A stretch of 64,000 bases of DNA, from contig NZ_JADGMQ010000001.1 of assembly GCF_016124105.1 (NCBI RefSeq), positions 488,707 through 552,706 on the forward strand, given 5' to 3'. Origin of the DNA: Aquamicrobium zhengzhouense (GTDB lineage Bacteria; Pseudomonadota; Alphaproteobacteria; Rhizobiales; Rhizobiaceae). Both the position numbers and the translations under genes were made by a program. Positions 47,721-56,249 of the stretch are shown here, in pieces; position 1 is the stretch's first letter, and the number at the start of each line of letters is the position of its first letter. Under the pieces are notes generated by a model, which worked only from the letters and a program-made list of their open reading frames with translations, was not told where the DNA came from and did no database searches.

Positions 47721-48443
47721 ATGTCCAAACGCAGCCTCCTCAACACGTCCTTCAAGCCCATCGAGGGAAGTGCGCCAGTCGAATGGCGCGTTGAACCTGG
47801 CCTCACCGAATATGAGAGCGCGCTTTCGTTTATGGAGAGCAGGGCTGCAGCGATCCGAAATGACGGAGCCGCAGAAATGGTATGGCTGGTTGAGCACCCG
47901 CCTCTTTATACGGCTGGTTCAAGCGCTGATGCGAAAGACCTTATCGATCCGGAGCGCTTCCCGGTCTACGATGCGGGACGCGGGGGCGAATACACCTATC
48001 ATGGCCCCGGACAAAGGGTCGCCTATTTCATGCTCGACCTGAAACGCCGCCGTGAAGACGTAAGGGCGTTCGTGGCTGCGTTAGAAGAATGTATCATTCG
48101 CTCGCTTTCCGCGTTCAACGTGAAAGGCGAACGTCGTGAAGATCGCGTCGGCGTATGGGTAGTTCGCCCGGATCGTCCACCCCTCCCCGGCGGGGAGCCC
48201 GCCGAAGACAAGATTGCAGCAATCGGCATTCGGCTACGGCGCTGGGTCACCTTCCATGGCATTGCGGTAAATGTCGAACCCGACCTGTCGCATTTCGGCG
48301 GCATCGTGCCTTGCGGAATCCAAGGCTACGGAGTCACCAGCCTGGTGGACCTCGGCCTGCCCATCACCATGAGTGACTACGACATCGCACTCAAAGCCGC
48401 CTTTGAGGATGTATTCGGGGAAGTCGTACCCGTTTTGTTCTAA
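47721..48443 (+). CDS. lipB: Octanoyl-[ACP]:protein N-octanoyltransferase LipB
   Basis: LipB moves octanoate from acyl carrier protein to lipoyl domains, the first step of lipoate synthesis; lipA, which adds the sulfurs, is 3 kb away. The 240-residue protein has [12 protein letters not shown] (88-98), Lys164 in [18 protein letters not shown] and the catalytic Cys198 in [16 protein letters not shown]. Its TAA overlaps the stop of the small SOS-linked gene on the other strand. It would modify the lipoyl domains encoded in pdhB and pdhC. Confidence 0.96.
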   Translation: MSKRSLLNTSFKPIEGSAPVEWRVEPGLTEYESALSFMESRAAAIRNDGAAEMVWLVEHPPLYTAGSSADAKDLIDPERFPVYDAGRGGEYTYHGPGQRVAYFMLDLKRRREDVRAFVAALEECIIRSLSAFNVKGERREDRVGVWVVRPDRPPLPGGEPAEDKIAAIGIRLRRWVTFHGIAVNVEPDLSHFGGIVPCGIQGYGVTSLVDLGLPITMSDYDIALKAAFEDVFGEVVPVLF

Positions 48444-48526
48444 AACGAGCCGATCAAAAGCGCCATCGCAGTGACGAACGCGCTGACCGAGACCAAGGAA
48501 GCGACATCCTGGAGAAATTCAGACAT
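48440..48526 (-). CDS. 28-residue single-helix membrane protein, predicted SOS-induced
   Basis: This short gene encodes a peptide starting [11 protein letters not shown] and ending AMALLIGSF. Residues 8-28 are almost all hydrophobic or small, enough for one membrane-spanning helix, with the charged residues Glu3 and Asp7 at the N-terminal side. The SD AGGAG is six bases before the ATG. A full promoter with a perfect LexA box lies 30-58 bp upstream, giving a leader of about 22 nt. The stop overlaps the lipB stop. Size, topology and control resemble SOS peptides such as Caulobacter SidA (division inhibitor) or Escherichia coli TisB and DinQ (membrane toxins), but I do not claim homology. Function is inference; the gene and its control are seen directly. 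Confidence 0.8.
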   Translation of the reverse strand: MSEFLQDVASLVSVSAFVTAMALLIGSF

Positions 48527-48555
48527 AACCCACTCCTGTTTCACGTTATGTCTGG

Positions 48556-48584
48556 ATAATGTTCTCTCTTTGTTCTCGTGTCAA
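48556..48584 (-). promoter_or_regulatory. Promoter with LexA box upstream of the 28-residue gene
   Basis: Leftward reading gives TTGACA (48579-48584), 17-bp spacer, CATTAT (48556-48561). A perfect LexA box, GTTC-TCTCTTT-GTTC on the plus strand, occupies 48561-48575, filling the spacer. The -35 element is consensus, so the promoter should be strong once LexA is cleaved and tightly shut before. Confidence 0.88.
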
Positions 48585-48646
48585 GCGTTTGATTCGGATG
48601 GGCGCCGTCGCCTGGCCTTATGTGCCGCGCGACGACGCACTGTAAT

Positions 48647-49174
48647 TCACGCTTGTTTCATGCCCGCCTTGAAGCGCTTGGCGTTCTCGACGTAAAGATC
48701 GGCAGACTTCTTCAGCTCCACCACCGCGTTTTCGTCCAGTTGACGAACGACCTTTGCCGGAACCCCGACAATCAGCGAGTTGTCCGGAAATTCCTTGCCT
48801 TCGGTGACGAGGGCGCCCGCGCCGATCAGACAATTATTGCCGATCTTGGCGCCGTTGAGGACGATCGCGCCCATGCCAATCAGGGTGTTATCTCCAATCG
48901 TGCATCCGTGAAGAATCGCTCTGTGGCCAACCGTGCAGTCTTTGCCGACTGAGAGGGGAAATCCCATGTCGGTGTGCAACATGCTGTGCTCCTGGATATT
49001 GGTACGGTCACCGATCGAGATCTGTTCGTTGTCGCCACGAAGCACCGCGCCGAACCAGACACCCGTCTCCTTGCCCAGTTTTACCTTTCCGATAACCGAA
49101 GCATCCGGAGCGATCCAGGTGCTCTCCTCATCAACGAGTTCTGGCCTAACGCCATCGAGCGTATATAGCGGCAT
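48647..49174 (-). CDS. Gamma carbonic anhydrase family protein
   Basis: The 175-residue left-handed beta-helix protein of the YrdA/PaaY/gamma-carbonic anhydrase group has the metal-binding histidines His67, His84 and His89 (SMLHTDMG, TVGHRAILHG) and VWFGAVLRGDNEQISIG. Real carbonic anhydrase activity varies in this group, so hydration of CO2 is possible but not certain. It is transcribed leftward toward the SOS-linked small gene, about 63 bp upstream of that gene's promoter. Confidence 0.9.
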   Translation of the reverse strand: MPLYTLDGVRPELVDEESTWIAPDASVIGKVKLGKETGVWFGAVLRGDNEQISIGDRTNIQEHSMLHTDMGFPLSVGKDCTVGHRAILHGCTIGDNTLIGMGAIVLNGAKIGNNCLIGAGALVTEGKEFPDNSLIVGVPAKVVRQLDENAVVELKKSADLYVENAKRFKAGMKQA

Positions 49175-49323
49175 GATATCCTCCTATGCGGCTTTCGAGG
49201 CTACCCTTAGGTGAGCAGTGCAGCGCTACGCAAGGGGCGCGCGTCAGTCTTTCTTTGGATGAGCGCGCGTCACTACTCCCCTGCCCGTCAACGTTGTTTA
49301 CCTGCCATTTACCATGATGGATC

Positions 49324-50085
49324 ATGGGTGGAAGCTCTGGCCAGGGGCATCCGTTGCACAGCGAAGCTACAGATACATTTGAAGATTATTCGCCGAGGCG
49401 AGCACGCAGACGTCTGCTGGCGCGCCTCGGGCTACTTCTCGTGATCCTTGTGCTGGTTGCGGCCGGGATCAGTGTAGCGGGACGTTGGTATGGAAAGTCG
49501 CTTGCGATGGGCGGACACACCGACGAGACAACGGTATTCCAGATCGAACTCGGCAGTGATGTGTTGCGCGTGCCAGCCAACATGATCCGCTTCGAGCATG
49601 CACGACGCCACGGTGCGGTCGCTAAGCTGGATCTTTACATGCGCTGGCCGCAGATGGACGGTTTCTCACTCGAGGCCCGTCACGCGTTCAATCACGAGAA
49701 CGGATCTCGCGAGCTCCTCTTCCTCTCCGTCGAAGAACGGATGATGTCTCGAGACATGTCCGGCCGTTACGAGCCCATTTACAAGGCGATGGTCTCGGAG
49801 CCAGGACGAAAGGGCCCAGCCGGGCTCATGGTCTATAGCTTTCCTGAGGGCACGGGCTATGTGGACGAATTGCTCGTCGTCGAAAACTCCGACAGCGCGG
49901 CCCCTTTTGTCATGCGCTGCCTGTCTGGAGCGCAGGCACGCGATTCTTTGGCACCTTGCGAGCGCGACATACATCTTGGGCGCGGTTTGTCGCTCACCTA
50001 TAGAATGCCGGCCTCGCTCGCCAGCTCGTGGCGCGAGGTGGATGCAGCCGTCAAAGAAGCTGCGGAAAGCTTTCTTGCAAACTAG
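49324..50085 (+). CDS. Conserved membrane-anchored periplasmic protein, function unknown
   Basis: The 253-residue protein has an arginine-rich cytoplasmic start (SPRRARRRLLARLG) and one membrane helix at about residues 34-52; the rest would be periplasmic. Two cysteines late in the chain (MRCLSG and APCERD) could form a disulfide. I do not recognise a family; the appearance is of a rhizobial hypothetical protein. It is convergent with the ratA-like gene, 16 bp apart. Confidence 0.7.
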   Translation: MGGSSGQGHPLHSEATDTFEDYSPRRARRRLLARLGLLLVILVLVAAGISVAGRWYGKSLAMGGHTDETTVFQIELGSDVLRVPANMIRFEHARRHGAVAKLDLYMRWPQMDGFSLEARHAFNHENGSRELLFLSVEERMMSRDMSGRYEPIYKAMVSEPGRKGPAGLMVYSFPEGTGYVDELLVVENSDSAAPFVMRCLSGAQARDSLAPCERDIHLGRGLSLTYRMPASLASSWREVDAAVKEAAESFLAN

Positions 50086-50101
50086 ATGAGCTACGATCGG
50101 T

Positions 50102-50557
50102 TCAACTGGCCGGACCGTAGATCTCGTCCGCTCGCTTTTCGAACGCCTCAGCAAACATGCGAAAGGCGCGATCGAACATTGCGCCCATGAGCCCGCCCAG
50201 AACTCGACTTTTGAATTCATAGTCGATGAAGAAGCCGACTTCAGTGCCGCCTCCTGGCAGAGCCTCAAACCGCCACGTGTTCACCAGATACTTGAACGGT
50301 CCGTCGATGTATTTCACATCGATCCGGCTATCGGCGGGCTTGAGAACCACCTGACTAGTGAAGGTCTCACGCAGAGCCTTGAAGCCAACGGTCATGTCCG
50401 CCACGAGCAGCGTTACGCCGTCCCGCTCCCGGCGCGAGCGGATCGAGAGCGCTTCGCACATCGGAAGAAACTCGGGATACTTCTCAATATCCGCCACAAG
50501 GGCGAACATTTGAGCAGGTGAGTGCTGGACGGTCCTGGTGGTTTCGAAACTTGGCAT
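50102..50557 (-). CDS. ratA: RatA/Coq10-type START-like protein
   Basis: The 151-residue protein of the polyketide cyclase/START fold starts MPSFETTRTVQHSPAQMFALVADIEKYPEFLPMC, typical of YfjG/RatA and mitochondrial Coq10. In alphaproteobacteria a role as ubiquinone chaperone (Coq10-like) is more likely than the ribosome-binding toxin activity described for RatA. No RatB partner is next to it. The ATG at 50557 is used; upstream frame overlaps the kinase-like gene. Confidence 0.88.
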   Translation of the reverse strand: MPSFETTRTVQHSPAQMFALVADIEKYPEFLPMCEALSIRSRRERDGVTLLVADMTVGFKALRETFTSQVVLKPADSRIDVKYIDGPFKYLVNTWRFEALPGGGTEVGFFIDYEFKSRVLGGLMGAMFDRAFRMFAEAFEKRADEIYGPAS

Positions 50558-50567
50558 TCGCGAAGGG

Positions 50568-51122
50568 CTACACTTTGTCAGATAGTTCGGCAAGCAGCGC
50601 GTTAACGTCTGTGGCCGTGTCGTACTCCAAGACGTTCAACGTGCCGCGATAGGCTTCAAGGCTTGCGGCGATTTCGGGCGTGACCAGCCTGTCGAAGGTC
50701 CAGGTATATCGCAGGAAATCCAAATCGAACCGCTCGGGACAATCGTCAGCCATCTCGGGACGGCTACGGCCAGTGTAGCGACGCCATCGCTGCAAGATCC
50801 GCCACAGGCAGAGCGAGCGTGGGAGCCGAAGCCAGATCACGAGATCCGCCCGCGTCAGCCGCAAATCCAGCGTCCGCAAGCCAGTTCCATCTATGAGCCA
50901 GCGGTCGCCCGCGATTGCCTTCGTCACAAGGTCCAGCGTCTCGTCGCGCGGTCGCAATTGCCAACCAGGCAACCAGAAAAACTCCCGGTCCATCGATATG
51001 TATTTCAGACCGAAGCGCTGTGCGATCCGTTGCGACAAGGTGGACTTGCCGCTGCCAGGTGACCCGAGAACAAGAATTCGGCGGGCCCTTGATAGGAGCC
51101 CGACCGCCTCATCTATCCTCAC
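50568..51122 (-). CDS. P-loop adenylate kinase-like protein (FlaR-type)
   Basis: The 184-residue protein has a Walker A motif GSPGSGKST at residues 20-28 and the pattern of the so-called topology modulation (FlaR) proteins: [51 protein letters not shown] and [40 protein letters not shown]. It probably phosphorylates or binds a nucleotide-like substrate; function is unproven. It starts with GTG overlapping the lipA stop. Confidence 0.82.
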   Translation of the reverse strand: MRIDEAVGLLSRARRILVLGSPGSGKSTLSQRIAQRFGLKYISMDREFFWLPGWQLRPRDETLDLVTKAIAGDRWLIDGTGLRTLDLRLTRADLVIWLRLPRSLCLWRILQRWRRYTGRSRPEMADDCPERFDLDFLRYTWTFDRLVTPEIAASLEAYRGTLNVLEYDTATDVNALLAELSDKV

Positions 51123-52087
51123 GCGGTAGCGACGAGCTTCCTGGCCCGCGCCTCACGCAAGCGTGCGAAGTCATCGCCTGCATGATGCGACGAACGCGTC
51201 AGAGGGCTCGACGAGACCATGAGGAAGCCCTTTGTGTAGGCCACCGTCTCGAAAGATTTGAACTCGTCCGGAGTGACGAACTTTTTCACCGGATGATGCT
51301 TTCGCGTCGGCGCGAGGTACTGGCCGATGGTGATGAAATCCACGTCGGCAGTCCGCAAGTCATCCATCAGCTGCAGCACTTCGTTACGCTCTTCACCGAG
51401 CCCGACCATGATGCCGGATTTCGTGAAGATCGTGGGATCCAGTTCCTTCACACGCTGCAGAAGACGCAGTGAGTGGAAGTAGCGAGCGCCCGGGCGAACA
51501 GTCAGATAGTTCGAAGGTACGGTCTCAAGATTGTGATTGAAGACGTCCGGCTTGGCGGCGACAACAATCTCCAGTGCATTCGCCGCATCCTTACGCAGGA
51601 AGTCCGGCGTCAGAATTTCGATGGTTGTCTCTGGAGATGCGGCACGGATCGCGTGGATCACGTCGGCAAAGTGCTGCGCGCCGCCGTCATGGAGATCGTC
51701 GCGGTCCACCGAAGTTATGACCACATGGCTGAGTGCCATCTGCTTGACGGCCTTCGCCACGTTCACCGGTTCTTCCGGATCAAGCGCGGTAGGAATACCA
51801 GTTGCAACGTTACAGAAGGCGCAGGCACGGGTGCAGATCTCGCCCATGATCATGAAGGTCGCGTGCTTCTTGTCCCAGCATTCGCCGATGTTGGGACAGC
51901 CAGCCTCCTCGCACACCGTGACGAGCTTGTTGTTCTTCACGATGTCGCGAGTCTCAAGATAACCGCGTGAGACGGGAGCCTTGACGCGGATCCACTCAGG
52001 TTTGCGTAGCACCTCCTGATCGGGCCGATGGGCCTTCTCCGGGTGGCGGGGCCTTGGCTTATCGACCAGATTTACGACGGTGACCAT
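51119..52087 (-). CDS. lipA: Lipoyl synthase
   Basis: LipA is a radical SAM enzyme that inserts two sulfurs into octanoyl groups to make lipoyl cofactors. The 322-residue protein has both iron-sulfur motifs: Cys59, Cys64 and Cys70 for the auxiliary cluster ([12 protein letters not shown]), Cys85, Cys89 and Cys92 for the SAM cluster (CTRACAFC), and the C-terminal PLTRSSHHA serine region. The ATG at 52087 gives [10 protein letters not shown]. It follows lpdA, the enzyme that needs its product. Confidence 0.97.
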   Translation of the reverse strand: MVTVVNLVDKPRPRHPEKAHRPDQEVLRKPEWIRVKAPVSRGYLETRDIVKNNKLVTVCEEAGCPNIGECWDKKHATFMIMGEICTRACAFCNVATGIPTALDPEEPVNVAKAVKQMALSHVVITSVDRDDLHDGGAQHFADVIHAIRAASPETTIEILTPDFLRKDAANALEIVVAAKPDVFNHNLETVPSNYLTVRPGARYFHSLRLLQRVKELDPTIFTKSGIMVGLGEERNEVLQLMDDLRTADVDFITIGQYLAPTRKHHPVKKFVTPDEFKSFETVAYTKGFLMVSSSPLTRSSHHAGDDFARLREARARKLVATA

Positions 52088-52129
52088 GACTGACCTTCCT
52101 GCTTGCGTCCGGCTCATATAGGCCGTGGT

Positions 52130-52150
52130 AGGGCGGTTTGAAACCGCCCT
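52130..52150 (-). other. Hairpin between lpdA and lipA
   Basis: AGGGCGGT and ACCGCCCT pair around a TTGAA loop in the 69-bp gap between the lpdA stop and the lipA ATG. No T-run follows, so it is likely an RNA stability element or a weak attenuator. Confidence 0.45.
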
Positions 52151-52156
52151 CGCCTG

Positions 52157-53596
52157 CTACATGTTCAACGCTTTGCCATACGCGTCGAGCACGCTTTCCT
52201 TCATCATCTCGGAGAGGGTCGGATGCGGGAATACGGTGTGCATCAGTTCCTCTTCAGTCGTCTCAAGGTTCATCGCAACGACAAACCCCTGAATGAGTTC
52301 GGTGACTTCAGCACCAACCATATGTGCACCTAGCAATTGGCCGGTCTTCTTGTCAAAAATAGTCTTCACCAGCCCCTGATCTTCGCCCAGTGCAACCGCC
52401 TTGCCGTTCGCCAAGAACGGGAAGCGTCCGACACGGATGTCATAGCCAGCTTCCTTGGCCTTGGCTTCGGTCAGTCCGACCGATGCGACCTGAGGGTTGC
52501 AATAGGTGCAGCCTGGCACAAGCGAACGGTCAAGCGGATGCGGATGAAGCCCTGCGATCTTTTCGACGCAGATGACCGCTTCGTGCTCGGCTTTGTGCGC
52601 CAGCATCGGAGGTCCGGCGACGTCACCAATGGCGTAGACCCCCGCGACATTGGTGCGGCAGAACTCGTCGATCGCGATTGCACCGCGCTCAAGCTTGACC
52701 CCGACAGCTTCCAGTCCAAGGTTCTCGGTGTTGCACTGGACGCCGACAGCCGAGATCAGGCGATCGGCGGTAAGCTTTTCGACCGAACCATCCTTTTTCT
52801 CGATATGCGCGGTGATCGAATTGGCTGACTTCTCAACCTTCGTCACCTTGGCTTCGAGAATGAACTTCATGCCCAGCTTCTCAAGGCGCTTTTGCGCGAA
52901 AGTCGAGATTTCCTTGTCCTCGACCGGCATGATCTGCGGCATCAATTCTACGACGGTGACGTCCACGCCGAGCGTCCGATAGAACGAAGCGAACTCAATG
53001 CCGATCGCGCCCGAGCCCATGACCAGCAGCGACTTTGGCAGTTCCTGCGGAACCATCGCCTCGAAATAGGTCCAGATCAGCTTGCCATCCGGCTCAATGC
53101 CCGGCAGCGCGCGCGGACGGGCGCCCGTAGCGACAATTATGTGCTTGGCCTTGTAGGTTCCCGCACCCTTGACGTTCTTCGGCTGCGGCGCTTGCGGCTG
53201 CATTGGCTGCTTCGAGGTCGGCGATACGACGATCTCGTTTGGCTTGGTAAGCTTGGCTTCGCCCCAGATGATGTCGACCTTGTTCTTCTTCATCAGCATA
53301 CCGACGCCGCCGTTCATGCGCTCAGCGATCCCACGCGAACGCTTTACGATGGCTGTGACGTCCGGCTTTGCCGACGCGATTTCCAGGCCGTATTCCTTGG
53401 CGTGAGTCGCCAGATGCAGCACTTCGGCCGAACGCAGCAGCGCCTTGGTCGGAATGCAGCCCCAGTTGGAGCAAATGCCGGCCAGATGCTCACGCTCGAC
53501 AATCGCTGTCTTCAGCCCCAGTTGTGCGGCACGGATCGCCGCAATGTAACCGCCGGGTCCGGCCCCGATGATAATGACGTCATAGCTTTCGGCCAC
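52157..53596 (-). CDS. lpdA: Dihydrolipoyl dehydrogenase (E3)
   Basis: E3 reoxidises the lipoyl arms of the pyruvate dehydrogenase complex using FAD and NAD+. The 479-residue protein has the FAD motif IIGAGPGGYIAAIRAAQLG, the redox disulfide Cys42-Cys47 (ICSNWGCIPTKALLR), the NAD motif GSGAIGIEFASFYRTLG and the C-terminal HPHPTLSEMMKE with the active-site histidine and glutamate. It starts with GTG. It serves the E1 and E2 genes upstream. Confidence 0.97.
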   Translation of the reverse strand: MAESYDVIIIGAGPGGYIAAIRAAQLGLKTAIVEREHLAGICSNWGCIPTKALLRSAEVLHLATHAKEYGLEIASAKPDVTAIVKRSRGIAERMNGGVGMLMKKNKVDIIWGEAKLTKPNEIVVSPTSKQPMQPQAPQPKNVKGAGTYKAKHIIVATGARPRALPGIEPDGKLIWTYFEAMVPQELPKSLLVMGSGAIGIEFASFYRTLGVDVTVVELMPQIMPVEDKEISTFAQKRLEKLGMKFILEAKVTKVEKSANSITAHIEKKDGSVEKLTADRLISAVGVQCNTENLGLEAVGVKLERGAIAIDEFCRTNVAGVYAIGDVAGPPMLAHKAEHEAVICVEKIAGLHPHPLDRSLVPGCTYCNPQVASVGLTEAKAKEAGYDIRVGRFPFLANGKAVALGEDQGLVKTIFDKKTGQLLGAHMVGAEVTELIQGFVVAMNLETTEEELMHTVFPHPTLSEMMKESVLDAYGKALNM

Positions 53597-53611
53597 GGCC
53601 GGTCTCCTATT

Positions 53612-54253
53612 CTATAGTCCAAGCATCACACGCACGATCGGCTCAATGCCTCGCCCAATCGCGCGCGTGTTTTCGGCATCCAGATGGACGCCGTCGATGG
53701 GGGTTGTTCTTGCAACAGATCCAGCATCGAAAAAGCCGCAACCGGCTTCGTCGGCGAGATCAGCATAAAGGCTCGCGATCATCTTCGACTGCTCGACGCC
53801 GCCGGCAAACATGGCGGCAAATTCAGGATGGGCCGTTTCGCAGAGGGGTGGTGGCGCCACGACCAGAACCGCCGGCGGCTCTTCCGTTCCATCCCGGAAA
53901 GGGCTCGTCCTGACGATTTCCACGAGACGACGCATCCCCTGCATCGCCGCCAGTGCAGTGCCCGCAATTGCGGGCTTCATGTCGTTCGATCCGAGCATCA
54001 AAATGACCAGATCAAGGGGCGCATGGGCGTAAAGCGTCGTAGGCAAGATGCGCACGCCATTACGGTCGCACGCAGCCATATGTTCATCGAAACCTGTGGT
54101 ACGGCCCCGAAGACCATCCGTGATGACGTCAACCGTATGGCCTAAGGCCTTTTGCAAGACGTTTGGCCAGCGGTCTTCGTATGCGTGCCTTCCGCCGGTC
54201 TCGGCATTGGTGCCCCATGTGATCGAGTCGCCGTAGCAGAGGATGGTCTTCAT
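53612..54253 (-). CDS. SGNH/GDSL-type hydrolase (arylesterase-like)
   Basis: The 213-residue protein has the nucleophile Ser10 in ILCYGDSITWG, the oxyanion-hole segment VILMLGSNDMK and the Asp/His pair in PIDGVHLDAENTRAIG. There is no signal peptide. Relatives are arylesterases or carbohydrate esterases; substrate is unknown. It is placed between the hdeD-like gene and lpdA in the pyruvate dehydrogenase region. Confidence 0.9.
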   Translation of the reverse strand: MKTILCYGDSITWGTNAETGGRHAYEDRWPNVLQKALGHTVDVITDGLRGRTTGFDEHMAACDRNGVRILPTTLYAHAPLDLVILMLGSNDMKPAIAGTALAAMQGMRRLVEIVRTSPFRDGTEEPPAVLVVAPPPLCETAHPEFAAMFAGGVEQSKMIASLYADLADEAGCGFFDAGSVARTTPIDGVHLDAENTRAIGRGIEPIVRVMLGL

Positions 54254-54270
54254 CGATGTGCCTATCCGAT

Positions 54271-54287
54271 CCGTTAATACCTAACGG
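54271..54287 (-). other. Hairpin at the end of the hdeD-like gene
   Basis: CCGTTA and TAACGG pair around ATACC, covering the stop codon of the hdeD-like gene. No T-run follows. Confidence 0.3.
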
Positions 54288-54826
54288 AGATTACGCAGCC
54301 CAAGAGCGGTGAAAAGGAAAAGCACACCGTTCGAGATCAGCTCGATACCAAGCAGAATTCCAAGAACCTGCGTTGCGGCAGCAAAGATATCCGCAAATAT
54401 CATCACGCCGAGTACCAGCGACACGATACCCGAGAGCAGTACCCAGCCCCAGCCGGTGACCGGCCGGAGCGAAAAGGACAGCATCACTTTCACAATGCCG
54501 GTCACAATGAAAAGGACCGCCACCAACATGGTCAGGGATACCATCCCTGCCAGCGGGTTGAAGATAAGCGACACACCGACAGCCAGCGTCAGCAGACCGA
54601 AGAGAAGTGCCCAGATGAATCCACCCCAGCCTTTGATCTGGAATGACTGGATCACCTGCATTGCACCGAGAAAGGCAAATGCCCAACCGGCCATCATTGT
54701 CGCGGCCAGCGTGGCCGCGAAAGGGTTGAGCAACGCCAAAACGCCCCCAACCAGCGAGATGACGGCAAATGCCGCCATCCAGCCCCATGATTTCTTCAGT
54801 CCTGCTTCAGTCGCTGTCGTTGTCAT
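54281..54826 (-). CDS. HdeD/DUF308 family membrane protein
   Basis: The 181-residue inner membrane protein has six predicted helices arranged as a repeated pair pattern (WGWMAAFAVISLVGGVLALLNPFAATLAATMMAGWAFAFLGAMQVIQSF and WGWVLLSGIVSLVLGVMIF), as in HdeD, an acid-resistance protein of Escherichia coli. Function here is unknown. The ATG at 54826 follows GAGGACCGTTAC. It interrupts the run from pdhC to lpdA. Confidence 0.87.
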   Translation of the reverse strand: MTTTATEAGLKKSWGWMAAFAVISLVGGVLALLNPFAATLAATMMAGWAFAFLGAMQVIQSFQIKGWGGFIWALLFGLLTLAVGVSLIFNPLAGMVSLTMLVAVLFIVTGIVKVMLSFSLRPVTGWGWVLLSGIVSLVLGVMIFADIFAAATQVLGILLGIELISNGVLFLFTALGLRNLR

Positions 54827-54869
54827 GTAACGGTCCTCCACAGCAGGTGCCGCACCTAATGTCCGGCCC

Positions 54870-56237
54870 TTAGACAAGCATCGTAAATGGCGCCTCCACG
54901 TAGCGCTTGAACGCGGCCAAAAGCTCGGCACCAAGTGCACCGTCAACCGCACGATGATCAGTCGAGAGGGTGACCGACATTACGTTGGCGAGCACGATCT
55001 GACCGTTCTTGACCACAGCCCGCTCTTCGCCTGCACCAACGGCCAAAATGGTCGCGTGCGGCGGATTGATGACTGCGGCGAAGTCCTTGATCCCGAACAT
55101 TCCAAGGTTGGACACCGCGGTGGTCCCGCCCTGGTATTCTTCGGGCTTCAGCTTCCGGCTGCGCGCACGCACGGCCAAATCCTTCATCTCGTTGGAGATT
55201 GCAGAGAGTGTTTTCTCTTCAGCCTTCCGAACGATCGGAGTGATCAAGCCACCGGGGATCGAGACCGCGACACCGACGTCTGCGTGCTTATGTTTCAGCA
55301 TGCCGCCTTCGGTCCAGGATACATTTGCATCCGGCACAGCCTTGAGCGCGAGGGCCATGGCCTTGATGACCATGTCATTGACGGACAGCTTGTAGGCAGG
55401 CGCCTCGCCCTTCTCCGTCTTGATCATCGGCGCGGCATCGTTGAGCTGCTTGCGCAGTGCAAGTAGCGCATCAATCTCGCAATCAAGCGTCAGGTAGAAA
55501 TGCGGGACCGTGCTCTTGGCCTCTACCAGACGACGCGCGATGGTCTTGCGCATGTTGTCGTGCGGAATGACCTCATAGGTGCCTTCCTCGAACAGCTTGA
55601 GGACAGCATCGTCCGACATGCCCTTCGGAGCCGTTGGAGCTCCAGCGGCTGCAGGAGCATCAGCGGATTTAGCAGCCGGAGCCGCTTTGACACCGCCAGC
55701 GATTGCAGCTTCTACGTCAGCCTTGACCACACGACCCTTAGGACCCGTGCCGGTAACCGCGGCAACGTCGATGCCTGCATCCTTGGCAATACGGCGTGCA
55801 AGCGGCGAAGCGAAGACACGCTCGCCTGAGGAGGTCTCCGCTTTAGCAACCGGCGCCTCGGCAGGCTTTGCGACAGGAGTCGCAGCAGCAGCAACTGCTT
55901 CCTGTTTCGGCTCCTGCGGCTTGGCTACTTCAGCCTTTGGCGACGGAGCAGCAACGGCGTCTCCGGCACCTGCTGCGGCCGCAGCCAAATCCTCGCCGTC
56001 TTCGGCGAGGATTGCGATCAACGAATTGACCTTGACGCCCTCGGTGCCTGCGGCAACCACGAGCTTTGCTACTGTGCCCTCGTCGACGGCTTCGACTTCC
56101 ATCGTCGCCTTATCGGTCTCGATTTCGGCAATCACGTCGCCGGGGGAAACCTTGTCGCCTTCCTTCACCAGCCACTTGGCGAGGTTGCCCTCCTCCATGG
56201 TGGGTGAAAGCGCGGGCATTGTGATGTTGATCGGCAT
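54870..56237 (-). CDS. pdhC: Pyruvate dehydrogenase E2 (dihydrolipoamide acetyltransferase)
   Basis: The 455-residue E2 core has one lipoyl domain (1-80, with the lipoylated lysine in [17 protein letters not shown]), a long Ala/Pro linker, the E1/E3-binding domain (about 145-180, FASPLARRIAKDAGIDVAAVTGTGPKGRVVKADVEAA) and the catalytic domain with STDHRAVDGALGAELL near the end. The N-terminal domain is a near copy of that in pdhB. It is 12 bp after pdhB. Confidence 0.96.
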   Translation of the reverse strand: MPINITMPALSPTMEEGNLAKWLVKEGDKVSPGDVIAEIETDKATMEVEAVDEGTVAKLVVAAGTEGVKVNSLIAILAEDGEDLAAAAAGAGDAVAAPSPKAEVAKPQEPKQEAVAAAATPVAKPAEAPVAKAETSSGERVFASPLARRIAKDAGIDVAAVTGTGPKGRVVKADVEAAIAGGVKAAPAAKSADAPAAAGAPTAPKGMSDDAVLKLFEEGTYEVIPHDNMRKTIARRLVEAKSTVPHFYLTLDCEIDALLALRKQLNDAAPMIKTEKGEAPAYKLSVNDMVIKAMALALKAVPDANVSWTEGGMLKHKHADVGVAVSIPGGLITPIVRKAEEKTLSAISNEMKDLAVRARSRKLKPEEYQGGTTAVSNLGMFGIKDFAAVINPPHATILAVGAGEERAVVKNGQIVLANVMSVTLSTDHRAVDGALGAELLAAFKRYVEAPFTMLV

Positions 56238-56249
56238 CGCTCGCGCTCC

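Noticed and set aside
50102-50557. RatA as toxin of a type II toxin-antitoxin pair
   Set aside because: No antitoxin RatB is adjacent. The family in alphaproteobacteria is Coq10-like; the name reflects homology only.
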